Assembly: GCA_902576415.1 (NCBI GenBank)
Contig: CACGVZ010000007.1
Location: 1 to 59,372 of the forward strand
DNA length: 59,372 nucleotides
From: an uncultured Prochlorococcus sp.
GTDB lineage: Bacteria; Cyanobacteriota; Cyanobacteriia; PCC-6307; Cyanobiaceae
Reading direction: 5' to 3'
Within the stretch, counting starts at the first letter, position 1; each line of letters starts with the position of its first letter. Positions 10,750 to 18,862 of this stretch are shown here, piece after piece. A model generated the notes under the pieces. It was not told where the DNA came from and ran no database searches. It worked only from the letters and a program-made list of their open reading frames with translations. The position numbers and the translations under genes are program-made.

Positions 10750-11223
10750 ATGTTAAGTAAATTCATCAATTCTTTTCTAGATAAAAAATCCCCAATGACA
10801 GTCCATGCTCACTGCGATGGACCTTGTGGTGTTTACGACCCAGCTTCTACGAGAGTTGCAGCTGAAGCAGTTTTATCAATGACAAAAAAACTTATTGCAT
10901 TAGAAGCTCCTTCTAGCACTGATTCAGCAGAGTGGGCTGCCTACAGTAATACATTTTCTAGATATGTTGCAGTTAAAGAAGAGCAAGCAAAAGAAACAAA
11001 GAAAGAAATTCTAATTTTGTGGACAGATTACTTTAAACCAGTTCACTTAGAAACTTATCCAGACTTACATGAAACCATCTGGAAGGCGGCCAAATTATGC
11101 AGTGCATGCAAAGTTAATATTGACTTAGCCCAAGCTGAAGAACTCATGAGTTATGTAGAAAAAATTCATAATATTTTCTGGGCTTCAAAAGGAAGATCAG
11201 ACGCTTTTGTAAAAGCTAGTTAA
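10750..11223 (+). CDS. sodN: Nickel superoxide dismutase precursor (SodN)
   Basis: This enzyme dismutates superoxide with a nickel centre, replacing iron or manganese SOD in many marine cyanobacteria. The diagnostic hook HCDGPCGVYDP starts at residue 21. The nickel ligands are the amino group and side chain of His21 plus Cys22 and Cys26. The first 20 residues (ending KKSPMTVHA) are a propeptide that must be removed to expose His21, leaving about 137 residues, the normal mature size. The gene immediately downstream encodes the likely processing peptidase, and a nickel-type transporter follows on the other strand. Confidence 0.97.
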   Translation: MLSKFINSFLDKKSPMTVHAHCDGPCGVYDPASTRVAAEAVLSMTKKLIALEAPSSTDSAEWAAYSNTFSRYVAVKEEQAKETKKEILILWTDYFKPVHLETYPDLHETIWKAAKLCSACKVNIDLAQAEELMSYVEKIHNIFWASKGRSDAFVKAS

Positions 11224-11231
11224 TCAGAGTT

Positions 11232-11600
11232 ATTTCCAAAAGTTTTTTTGATTTTATTTTATTTTTTTTAGGTTTAAGAAAAACCGCGATTATTAGTGGT
11301 GAATCGATGTTACCTTACCTAAAAGAAGGAGATATTGTATTTTTTAAAAAATATAAAAAAAATAAATCAATACTTAAAAATCGACAAATAGTTATTTTTA
11401 ATCATCCAATTAAAAATAAAAACCTAATAAAAAGGATAAATTCAGTAAATCAAAATAACATTGAAGTTATTGGTGACAATATTGAATTTAGCGAAGATAG
11501 TAATAAATTTGGATTAATCAATAACGAAAAAATAATTGGGATAGTCACCTCTAAATTAAATATTCCTAAATTAAAAAATTTTTTAATTCAAAAAAACTGA
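11232..11600 (+). CDS. sodX: SodX-type S26 peptidase, probable NiSOD maturation protease (start uncertain)
   Basis: This is a small signal-peptidase-like protein (S26 family) that likely trims the SodN propeptide. GESMLPYLKEGD carries the catalytic Ser-Met pair; the general-base lysine is expected in NLIKRIN, and GDN with EDSNKFG forms the C-terminal box. The first ATG (11307) is the Met directly after the catalytic Ser, so starting there would delete the active site. The frame is open upstream to a stop at 11217-11219. It encodes a hydrophobic lead (SFFDFILFFLGLRKTAIIS) but contains no ATG, GTG or TTG. I placed the start at ATT 11232, 8 nt after the sodN stop; this is a guess. Translational coupling to sodN is likely. 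Confidence 0.75.
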   Translation: MSKSFFDFILFFLGLRKTAIISGESMLPYLKEGDIVFFKKYKKNKSILKNRQIVIFNHPIKNKNLIKRINSVNQNNIEVIGDNIEFSEDSNKFGLINNEKIIGIVTSKLNIPKLKNFLIQKN

Positions 11601-12254
11601 AGCACTTCTTTGAATCCAAAATAATCCTAAAGAAAAGGAAAGCCCTCCTGCTAAAGCTATTAATCTTTTAATAAATTTTTTACTTGCTTTAAAGGTAGTA
11701 AAAGATATTAAACAAGTAAAAAGATTCATACTTATGAGTGAACCAATCAAATATGAAATCAAATATAAGCAAGCGCTTGTTAAAGGTAGTGCTAAAGCAG
11801 GAAGAACTGCAAGAAAATGTGAACCTCCAGCTATACCGTGTAGCAAGCCTAAACCAGTCAAAGCATGTGAGTGCTTTTTATTATTTTTTTGCTCCTTCAC
11901 ATGAAAGTGAAAGTGACGATGGGCAATTCCATTCTCATGCTTATGGGAATGAGAGTGGATACTTAATTGAAATGAATTTTTTATAGCAAATACTCCAACA
12001 ATTAGAAGTGAAATTCCAACTAGGAATTCGGCAATACTAGAAAATTTGTTTAATGGCGTAATATCCTTAATAAAAATCGCTAGAAAAGCTAACAAGAGGA
12101 CTCCTGAAGAATGTCCCAAGCCCCATGAAAAACTATTTTTAAGAGCTTTTTGGGGATTATTAATCGCTGCTGGTGTCATTGCAATTAGATGATCAGCGCC
12201 ACTAACTACATGCACAAATCCTGCGACTATACCTGTGAAAATTACAGCCTGCAT
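11583..12254 (-). CDS. NicO/UreH-type metal transporter, probably nickel
   Basis: This is a polytopic membrane protein of the nickel/cobalt transporter (NicO, HupE/UreH-like) superfamily. It shows HVVSGADHLIAM near residues 15-26 (the H-x5-DH signature), GLGHSSGV near residue 46 and GLLHGIAGGSHF in the second half. A cytoplasmic loop near residues 98-130 contains ten histidines (HSHSHKH, HRHFHFH, HSH), typical of metal binding. About six membrane spans are visible in 223 residues. Its tail overlaps sodX by 18 bp. The context suggests it supplies nickel to SodN; substrate specificity is inferred. Confidence 0.85.
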   Translation of the reverse strand: MQAVIFTGIVAGFVHVVSGADHLIAMTPAAINNPQKALKNSFSWGLGHSSGVLLLAFLAIFIKDITPLNKFSSIAEFLVGISLLIVGVFAIKNSFQLSIHSHSHKHENGIAHRHFHFHVKEQKNNKKHSHALTGLGLLHGIAGGSHFLAVLPALALPLTSACLYLISYLIGSLISMNLFTCLISFTTFKASKKFIKRLIALAGGLSFSLGLFWIQRSASVFLN

Positions 12255-12309
12255 ATATATTCAGTACAAATCTTTTTATTCAATTTTATAGCACGATTTG
12301 AAGTCAATA

Positions 12310-13197
12310 TTAAATTGAGTTAAATAATTTCTTGAACGATTGTTCAATATCAGTTTCTCTCATAAAAGTTTCACCAATTAATACTCCCATGATTCCAATA
12401 GATCTTAGCGATTCTAAATCTTCGGCACAATTAATTCCAGATTCACTTATGGGAATAATATTTTGTTTTAAAAATATATCTGCATACGTATGCATCAATT
12501 CTTTTGATGTTTTTAAATCCGTTTTAAAAGTCTTTAAGTCTCTATTATTTATTCCAATCAAATTAAAAGATTTTAACTTTAGAATCCTTTCTAGTTCATT
12601 AGAGTTATGGACTTCAACAAGAACACTCATCTTTAAATTATCAGCTATTTTCTTTAAATAAGTTAAATCATCATCACTTAAAATCGCAGCGATTAATAAT
12701 ATTGCATCAGCACCAGATACCCTTGCTTTATAAATCTGATAAGCAGAAATAATAAAATCTTTGCAGAGTAGAGGGAGATTAGTTGATTTCCTTACAGTTT
12801 CGAGTATTTCATAACTACCTTGAAAAAACCTTTTATCGGTAAGTACTGAGATACATGATACACCTAATCCTTCATAACAAATTGCTATTTCTTCAGGTTT
12901 AAAATCTTTTCTAATAACTCCTTTACTCGGACTAGCTTTTTTTATTTCAGCAATAACTCCTGGTTTTATTTTTGACTCCAAGATATTTTTGTAAAAATCT
13001 TTGGGAGTAGGAAGTTTCTCAATCTTTTTGATGAGATCTTCTAAAGAGACTATTTTTTTAAAATTCTTAATTTCAATATCCTTGTGCCATACAATTTCTT
13101 CCAAAATGTTTTTTGCTTGTGCTTCTCTATGAGGTACAGCATATTCTAAATTTTCTACCCTTACTGTTGGATTTGGTGGCCTGCGTCTTATCTCCAT
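12310..13197 (-). CDS. trpC: Indole-3-glycerol phosphate synthase
   Basis: It closes the indole ring in tryptophan synthesis, converting CdRP to indole-3-glycerol phosphate. TIM-barrel signatures are [12 protein letters not shown] near residue 80, [17 protein letters not shown] near residue 215 and ISESGI near residue 250. The length of 295 aa includes the ~35-residue N-terminal extension common in cyanobacteria ([20 protein letters not shown]). It lies 12 bp downstream of lpd on the same strand and is probably co-transcribed with it. Confidence 0.96.
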   Translation of the reverse strand: MEIRRRPPNPTVRVENLEYAVPHREAQAKNILEEIVWHKDIEIKNFKKIVSLEDLIKKIEKLPTPKDFYKNILESKIKPGVIAEIKKASPSKGVIRKDFKPEEIAICYEGLGVSCISVLTDKRFFQGSYEILETVRKSTNLPLLCKDFIISAYQIYKARVSGADAILLIAAILSDDDLTYLKKIADNLKMSVLVEVHNSNELERILKLKSFNLIGINNRDLKTFKTDLKTSKELMHTYADIFLKQNIIPISESGINCAEDLESLRSIGIMGVLIGETFMRETDIEQSFKKLFNSI

Positions 13198-13209
13198 TAA
13201 TTTTAGATA

Positions 13210-14649
13210 TTATTTTATTTGAGAAGCCGCCTGTTTATATGCGACCTCAACTACTTCACTAAGAGTAGGATGAGTATGAACTTCTTTAGATAATTCAATT
13301 ACATCTTGGTTCCTTGAAATAGCGTTCGAAATTTCTTGAATTAAATCAGCTGCATGTAACCCAAAAATATGAGCCCCTAATACTTTCCCATTATCTTTGT
13401 TGAAAATCAACTTTAGCAATCCATCACTTTCTAATTCAGCCAATGCTTTTGAATTAGCCTTAAAGAAACTTTTGACAACTCCCAAAGTAAAATTTTCTTT
13501 TGTAGATATCTCTTTAGCTTCAACTTCAGAGAGACCAACTGAACTTATCTCTGGGTGAGTAAAGGTTGCTGCGGGGATACTTTTATAATTAATTTCGACA
13601 TTACCACCGCAAATATTATCAACAGCGATAGTACCCTGCGCTGCAGCTGTATGGGCAAGCATTAGTTTGCCCGTTACATCTCCAACAGCCCAAATGTTAG
13701 GTATTATTTCATCACCATTCTTAACTCTCATTTGATCATCTACAGGAATAAAACCTTTTACTGTTTCGATACCAACCGACTCAAGATTTAAGTTAGTACT
13801 ATTAGGACTTCTGCCAGTTGCGACTAGTACAGCGTCAACTTCTAAAGTTTCTACAACTTCCTTAGATTTTGCATCAGTCAGTTCTATTTTTACAGGGCAT
13901 CCAGGTGTTATTTTTGTCGCAAAGACATTTGATTTTGTGTCTATATCTCTTGCTTGAATAAGGTTCTTCTTAGCAATTTTAGTGATGTCTGGATCAAATG
14001 TTGGCATAATATTCTCCAAAGCCTCGATCATGGTAACTTCACAACCAAGCGCAGTATAAACATCAGCAAATTCTAGTCCTATGTATCCGCTCCCAATAAT
14101 TGCTATCCATCTTGGAAGCCACTCAAGTTTAACCGCATTATCACTAGTAAATACAGTCCTATTATCCAAAGTTATTCCACGGGGCACAAAAGGAGAAGAA
14201 CCAGTTGCTATAACAATATTCTTACATGTGAAAATTTTATCAATACCGTTTTTGTCTCTTACACCTACTTTTTGATTTCCTTCAATTCTGCCAATGCCCA
14301 AAATAATTTCAACTCCACTCCTTTTAAGAGTTTTTGTTAAATTTTCTCTAACATTTAAAACTAAATTATTTGCATGATCTGCAATTTTTGATCTCTCGAA
14401 CCTTACTGGGGAAGCATGAATACCAAATTTAGCTAAATGTTCATAATCAGCGATTTCTCTAACTTTTCCACTTGCAGCCAAAAGAGCTTTAGATGGAACA
14501 CAACCCTTGTTAACACAGGTGCCTCCCATATCAGAAGATTCTACTATTGCGACTTTTAGTCCCTTACCAGCAGCATGTTTAGCGGCATCAAAACCTCCAT
14601 ATCCTGCTCCTATTACGATTAAATCAAAATCAAAAATTGAATCAGTCAC
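13210..14649 (-). CDS. lpd: Dihydrolipoamide dehydrogenase (E3)
   Basis: This flavoprotein reoxidises lipoamide for the pyruvate dehydrogenase and glycine cleavage complexes. FAD binding is by VIGAGYGG near residue 12, the redox disulfide is Cys45/Cys50 in GGTCVNKGCVPSK, and NAD binding is by IGSGYIGLEFA near residue 189. The C-terminal catalytic HTHPTLSEVVE is intact. Length 479 aa. The start is GTG at 14649 and overlaps the end of the upstream methyltransferase gene by 8 bp, which suggests translational coupling. Confidence 0.96.
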   Translation of the reverse strand: MTDSIFDFDLIVIGAGYGGFDAAKHAAGKGLKVAIVESSDMGGTCVNKGCVPSKALLAASGKVREIADYEHLAKFGIHASPVRFERSKIADHANNLVLNVRENLTKTLKRSGVEIILGIGRIEGNQKVGVRDKNGIDKIFTCKNIVIATGSSPFVPRGITLDNRTVFTSDNAVKLEWLPRWIAIIGSGYIGLEFADVYTALGCEVTMIEALENIMPTFDPDITKIAKKNLIQARDIDTKSNVFATKITPGCPVKIELTDAKSKEVVETLEVDAVLVATGRSPNSTNLNLESVGIETVKGFIPVDDQMRVKNGDEIIPNIWAVGDVTGKLMLAHTAAAQGTIAVDNICGGNVEINYKSIPAATFTHPEISSVGLSEVEAKEISTKENFTLGVVKSFFKANSKALAELESDGLLKLIFNKDNGKVLGAHIFGLHAADLIQEISNAISRNQDVIELSKEVHTHPTLSEVVEVAYKQAASQIK

Positions 14650-15481
14650 TTTTTATTAATTTATTAGAGGTGTATGCGACTCTTTTTCGTTCTAGTAATA
14701 ATGGAACTGCAACACAAGCCACATTCAATGATTCTACAAGCTCACTATGCGGAATTGTAATTGTTTCATTAAAAGCTTCTTGAATGTTTTTATGAATACC
14801 TTGACCTTCATTACCCAAAATTAATGCGGTACATCTAGACCAATCAACTTCCCAGTATGGTTTTGACGAATTTTTTGAACTTTTATTATGGCTACTAGTA
14901 GAGAATATCTTAAATCCTACATTTGATAATTCAGACAAAGACTTGAGTAAAGAATTTAATATTTCTTCTTCATTTCCATTAAATCTTAAAAATGGCAGAT
15001 GGAAAACTGCACCAGAGGATGCCCTTAATACCTTTTGGCCTAATGGGTGCGCACCTCCAGCAAGAAAAATTGCATCAACACCAGCAGCTAAAGCAGTTCT
15101 AAAAAGATTACCCATATTCCCAGGATCTTGAATCCTATCGAGAACAAGAATAAAATCATCTTTTCTATTAAATTGATAATTAGGTATTTCTGAAATCTCC
15201 ACTAATGCTGCTATCCCATCTGGATTAATTGTTGTAATTGCAGATGCCAAGACATCTTCTGAGACGATATTTAATAATGACTGATGAAATTTTTTGCTTA
15301 AATTTTGATTTTTTCTTAGCCATTTTTCGGTAACTAAAATCTTAGAGGGATTTTTCCCAGACTTCAGCAATTCTTCAATGAGATGTGTACCCTCTATGCA
15401 AAAAAAGTCTTGATCTTTTGAAAATGATCCTCTTTTAAATGATCTAAATCTTTTAACTAGATTATTGTTTTTACTAGTTAT
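14642..15481 (-). CDS. TrmH/SpoU-family RNA 2'-O-methyltransferase (start uncertain)
   Basis: This is a SPOUT-fold RNA ribose methyltransferase. The three family motifs are present: DPGNMGNLFRTALAAG, LILGNEGQGI and SELVESLNVACVAVPLLL. The first standard start in frame is TTG at 15370, giving 242 residues. The open frame upstream, however, encodes a typical SpoU substrate-binding N-terminus (NNLVKRFRSFKRGSFSKDQ, then FFCIEGTHLIEELLKSG). That stretch contains no ATG, GTG or TTG. I therefore extend the gene to an ATA codon at 15481 (279 residues) as the most sensible family-length product. The exact start is unproven. Whether rRNA or tRNA is the target cannot be told. Confidence 0.8.
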   Translation of the reverse strand: MTSKNNNLVKRFRSFKRGSFSKDQDFFCIEGTHLIEELLKSGKNPSKILVTEKWLRKNQNLSKKFHQSLLNIVSEDVLASAITTINPDGIAALVEISEIPNYQFNRKDDFILVLDRIQDPGNMGNLFRTALAAGVDAIFLAGGAHPLGQKVLRASSGAVFHLPFLRFNGNEEEILNSLLKSLSELSNVGFKIFSTSSHNKSSKNSSKPYWEVDWSRCTALILGNEGQGIHKNIQEAFNETITIPHSELVESLNVACVAVPLLLERKRVAYTSNKLIKSD

Positions 15482-15692
15482 TTTTAAAAAAGTTTTTTCT
15501 ATGATTAATTTGGAAAATGCGTTATCAACTACATTTTAATTACATAAATATTTTGATCAATTATTTATTAAATTTTTTTTCCCAAGAAATCAAAAAAAAT
15601 ACATTTTCACTTTTAATTAATATTCATGACGTTACATAGGGTGGACTTACAAGTTTTCCTTTGTCATGATGAATCTAATAAAATAACCTTTA

Positions 15693-17063
15693 ATGATTTG
15701 CGTAAGCAAAAAGAAGTCATATCTTAAATCTCAAAATTTAAAGATTTTTGGCCAAGGTAACTTACATGGAAAAGTTGAAATAAGTGGTGCTAAGAATTCT
15801 GCCTTAGTTTTATTGGCCTCATCATTGCTTACTAATGAAAGGATAACTCTTGAGAATGTTCCTCGTCTTACCGATATAGAAAAAATGGGGAATATCCTTA
15901 AGAGTTTAGGTATTAAATTAATATATAAAAACGATCGCTTAGAGATAGATCCAAAAAATATTTCTATTAAAGATCTTCCATATGAACTTGTTAATGGATT
16001 AAGAGCTAGTTTCTTTTGTATAGGTGCATTATTAAGTAAATATGGAGAGGCTAAAGTCCCATTGCCTGGAGGATGCAATATTGGTTCAAGGCCCATAGAT
16101 GAGCACATAAATGGGCTTCAGGCATTAGGAGCGGAAATTCTTATTGAAGAAGGAATAGTCAAAGCAAGAATAAAGAACGAGACTAATAAACTGCATGGTA
16201 CCCATATCAAATTAAAATGCCCAAGCGTAGGAGCTACTGAAACTTTAATAATGGCCGCATCATTAGCGGAGGGAAGAACTACGATTGAGAATGCTGCCAG
16301 AGAACCTGAAATTCAGGATTTATGCCAAATGCTAAATAAAATGGGGGCAAAAATTTACGACTCTGGCAAAGAAAAAATAATTATTGATGGTGTTAATAAG
16401 CTGTATGGTTGTACTCATAAAGTAATTCCAGATCGAATAGAAGCTGGAACTTTTTTAATAGCTGCTGCTGCGACTTCCTCTTCGATAACAATTTCTCCTG
16501 TAATTCCTAATCATCTTGAAGCTGTCACGAATAAGCTTCAAGAGAGTGGAAGTAAAATTACAATTAAAGGTAATTCAATTACAATCAAGGGTAAAAAGAT
16601 TAAAGGGGTAGATATTGAAACAGCCCCTTTCCCCGGATTTCCAACTGATTTGCAAGCACCATTTACAACTTTAATGGCAATCGCAAATGGTGAATCAAAG
16701 ATAACTGAAACAATTTTCGAAAACAGAATGAACCATGTTCATTTACTTAATAAAATGGGGGCAAATATAAAATTAAATGAAAATATAGCGTATATCAAAG
16801 GTGTTAAAAAATTAAAGGGGTTGGATCTAGTTGGGTCTGATTTGAGGTCTTCAGCTGCATTAATAATTGCTGGGATTATTGCTGAAGGCACTAGTAAGAT
16901 TTATGGTTTAGAGCATTTGGATAGAGGTTATGAAAATTTTGAATCAAAATTAAAAATATTGGGTATAAAAATAACAAGGGAATTTAATAAAAAAACTTTG
17001 ACGAACAAGGAATTTAAGACTAGTTCAGATCCAGCAGATGTTCCTAGATATAATGCAGCTTAA
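15693..17063 (+). CDS. murA: UDP-N-acetylglucosamine 1-carboxyvinyltransferase
   Basis: This enzyme carries out the first committed step of peptidoglycan synthesis, adding enolpyruvate from PEP to UDP-GlcNAc. The PEP-binding cysteine is present at about residue 128 in PLPGGCNIGSRPIDEHI. KNSALVLLASSLL near residue 36 and FPTDLQAPF near residue 310 also match the family. The length of 456 aa is slightly long, with a ~15-residue N-terminal lead and a C-terminal tail (SSDPADVPRYNAA). The ATG at 15693 is the first in frame. Confidence 0.96.
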   Translation: MICVSKKKSYLKSQNLKIFGQGNLHGKVEISGAKNSALVLLASSLLTNERITLENVPRLTDIEKMGNILKSLGIKLIYKNDRLEIDPKNISIKDLPYELVNGLRASFFCIGALLSKYGEAKVPLPGGCNIGSRPIDEHINGLQALGAEILIEEGIVKARIKNETNKLHGTHIKLKCPSVGATETLIMAASLAEGRTTIENAAREPEIQDLCQMLNKMGAKIYDSGKEKIIIDGVNKLYGCTHKVIPDRIEAGTFLIAAAATSSSITISPVIPNHLEAVTNKLQESGSKITIKGNSITIKGKKIKGVDIETAPFPGFPTDLQAPFTTLMAIANGESKITETIFENRMNHVHLLNKMGANIKLNENIAYIKGVKKLKGLDLVGSDLRSSAALIIAGIIAEGTSKIYGLEHLDRGYENFESKLKILGIKITREFNKKTLTNKEFKTSSDPADVPRYNAA

Positions 17064-17093
17064 ATTCCAAAAAAAGAAGAGTAAGTATATTAT

Positions 17094-17204
17094 TTAGACG
17101 TAAGCAATATTGATGAGTGAAATACAACCTAAAAAAATGAGGAATAACACTAAGAATCGATTAGACCAATTTTTATTCAAACCACTAATTTTGAGATCAT
17201 TCAT
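17094..17204 (-). CDS. Small single-span membrane ORF (36 aa), second of a pair
   Basis: The product is unrecognised. ATG at 17204 overlaps the stop of the upstream small ORF in an ATGA arrangement (4 bp). The 36 residues start MNDLKISGLNKNWSNRF and continue with one hydrophobic span LVLFLIFLGCISLINIAYV. The arrangement (short polar head, single span, coupled start) looks like a real small membrane protein such as a photosynthetic or NDH-1 minor subunit, but I do not recognise the family. It ends 30 bp from the murA stop, convergently. Confidence 0.45.
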   Translation of the reverse strand: MNDLKISGLNKNWSNRFLVLFLIFLGCISLINIAYV

Positions 17205-17308
17205 GCCCATGTTCCGCTATTAGATCCAAATGCTGTCAAAATAGTGACGACAATGAAAAGATAGGGAACGAATTGTTGAGATAATTTTTTTGCTTTAATT
17301 TTAGTCAT
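17201..17308 (-). CDS. Small single-span membrane ORF (35 aa), first of a pair
   Basis: The product is unrecognised. ATG 17308 opens a 35-residue frame starting MTKIKAKKLSQQF, followed by a hydrophobic span PYLFIVVTILTAFG and a short tail SNSGTWA. A basic head and single span suggest an inner or thylakoid membrane peptide with the N-terminus in the cytoplasm. The upstream bases (about 17312-17340) are very A/T-rich with several TATATT/TATTAT-like hexamers, and no clear ribosome site is seen. Together with the overlapping downstream ORF it forms a possible two-gene micro-operon. Confidence 0.45.
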   Translation of the reverse strand: MTKIKAKKLSQQFVPYLFIVVTILTAFGSNSGTWA

Positions 17309-17555
17309 TTAATTTTTTTTTTAAATATAACATAATATTACTGAATATGAAGTTATCTTATCAAATAAAGGTTTATATTGGAAATTTGCTACATAATTGT
17401 ATCATATATGTAATTTAGTGCACTTTAATCTCATTCCTTGTCAGCAAATCCAATAAAAATAAATCTATGTTTTTAACGAAAAGATTAACTATTAACAAAC
17501 GTTATCTTGATCACTTTTCCTTGACCAAAACAATAGTCAATAAGTTGAATTTTGT

Positions 17556-17561
17556 TATAAT
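17556..17561 (+). promoter_or_regulatory. Candidate -10 box for the tRNA-Leu/argD transcript
   Basis: A perfect TATAAT lies 27 bp before the first base of the tRNA-Leu gene, which would place the transcription start near 17568. No good -35 element stands 16-18 bp upstream, which is common in these genomes. Confidence 0.5.
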
Positions 17562-17588
17562 AAAAAAGTTCATTTTTTCAAAAGCCTT

Positions 17589-17670
17589 GGGAGCGTGGTG
17601 GAATTGGTAGACGCACCGCACTCAAAATGCGGCACCTTCGGGTATGTCGGTTCAAGTCCGACCGCTCCCA
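17589..17670 (+). tRNA. tRNA-Leu (anticodon CAA)
   Basis: An 82-nt class II tRNA. The acceptor strands GGGAGCG and CGCTCCC pair fully. The anticodon stem CCGCA/TGCGG encloses the loop CTCAAAA, giving anticodon CAA (reads UUG). The variable arm is long (around ACCTTCGGGT), and the T-arm is GTCGG-TTCAAGT-CCGAC. The discriminator is A and no CCA is encoded. argD begins only 5 nt after it. Confidence 0.96.
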
Positions 17671-17675
17671 CTTTA

Positions 17676-18851
17676 ATGAATACTTATAGTAGATTCGATA
17701 TATCTTTCAAAAAAGGAAAAGGTTGTTGGCTTTGGGATAAAACAGGTAAAAAATATCTAGATGCTGTCGCTGGAATAGCGACTTGCAGTCTTGGTCATAG
17801 CGATAGAATTTTGAGAAGAAGACTAACCGCTCAACTAAAAAAGATTCAACACATTTCAAATCTATACCACATTGAAGAACAAGAACAGTTAAGTAGAACT
17901 TTAACGAATATGAGTTGTGCTGAAAGCGTTTTTTTCTGTAACAGTGGCGCAGAAGCAAATGAATCAGCTATTAAATTAATTAAGAAATTTGGAAATACAA
18001 CAAATAAAGGTAAAGAATCAATAATTCTCGCAGCAAAATCCAGTTTTCATGGCAGAACATTGGCATCCTTGAGTGCGACTGGTCAGCCCAAATATCAAAA
18101 AGGTTTCGAACCAATGGTAAAAGGGTTTAAGTTTTTTGAATTTAACAATTTTGATTCGGTAAAAAAATTATTTGAAGATTGTGAAAATAATGATCAAAAG
18201 ATTTCTGGCGTATTAGTTGAACCAATACAAGGAGAAGGTGGCGTAATCCCTGGAAGTAAAATATTTTTTAAAAGCCTAAGAGATATTTGTGATAAATATA
18301 ATTCTCTTCTCATTTTAGATGAGGTCCAAAGTGGGGTAGCTCGAACTGGGAAAATGTGGGGTTATGAGAATTTAGGAATTGAACCTGATGGATTTACCCT
18401 TGCTAAAGGATTAGGAGGAGGTCATGCAATTGGTGCATTATTGGTAAGAGGACAAGCTAACATATTTACTCCAGGGGATCATGCAAGCACTTTTGGAGGG
18501 AACCCATTCGCCTGCAAAGCTGCCTTAACCGTATTAGAAGAAATAAATAGAAGAAATCTTATGAATAATGTTTATCTAAGAGGGGAACAATTAAGAGCTG
18601 GATTTGAAGAACTATCAAAAAAATATCCAAAAATTATTAGAGGGAAAAGAGGCTTAGGTTTAATACAAGGTCTAGTTATCAATGATGATTATGCTGATGC
18701 AAAAAAAATTACATTAAAAGCTTTTGATAAAGGATTACTCATAGTTCCTGCTGGAGGAAATGTTGTAAGGATAGTTCCACCATTAGTTATATCTCGAAGA
18801 GAAATTAATATTCTTTTGAATAAGCTAAATTCAATTTTTGAAGAGTTATAG
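17676..18851 (+). CDS. argD: Acetylornithine aminotransferase
   Basis: This PLP enzyme of arginine synthesis transaminates N-acetylglutamate semialdehyde. CNSGAEANE, LILDEVQSG and the PLP lysine at about residue 244 in FTLAKGLGGG are all present, with 391 residues. The frame runs back into the tRNA gene, but translation must start at ATG 17676 (MNTYSRFD), just before the family's conserved KGKGCWLWD. That leaves only five bases (CTTTA) between the mature tRNA 3' end and the start codon, so after tRNA processing the mRNA would be almost leaderless. Confidence 0.95.
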   Translation: MNTYSRFDISFKKGKGCWLWDKTGKKYLDAVAGIATCSLGHSDRILRRRLTAQLKKIQHISNLYHIEEQEQLSRTLTNMSCAESVFFCNSGAEANESAIKLIKKFGNTTNKGKESIILAAKSSFHGRTLASLSATGQPKYQKGFEPMVKGFKFFEFNNFDSVKKLFEDCENNDQKISGVLVEPIQGEGGVIPGSKIFFKSLRDICDKYNSLLILDEVQSGVARTGKMWGYENLGIEPDGFTLAKGLGGGHAIGALLVRGQANIFTPGDHASTFGGNPFACKAALTVLEEINRRNLMNNVYLRGEQLRAGFEELSKKYPKIIRGKRGLGLIQGLVINDDYADAKKITLKAFDKGLLIVPAGGNVVRIVPPLVISRREINILLNKLNSIFEEL

Positions 18852-18862
18852 AAATTTAAATT

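Noticed and set aside
17595..17675. Upstream extension of the argD frame through the tRNA-Leu gene
   Set aside because: The bases form a complete tRNA; the conserved ArgD N-terminus begins at ATG 17676.
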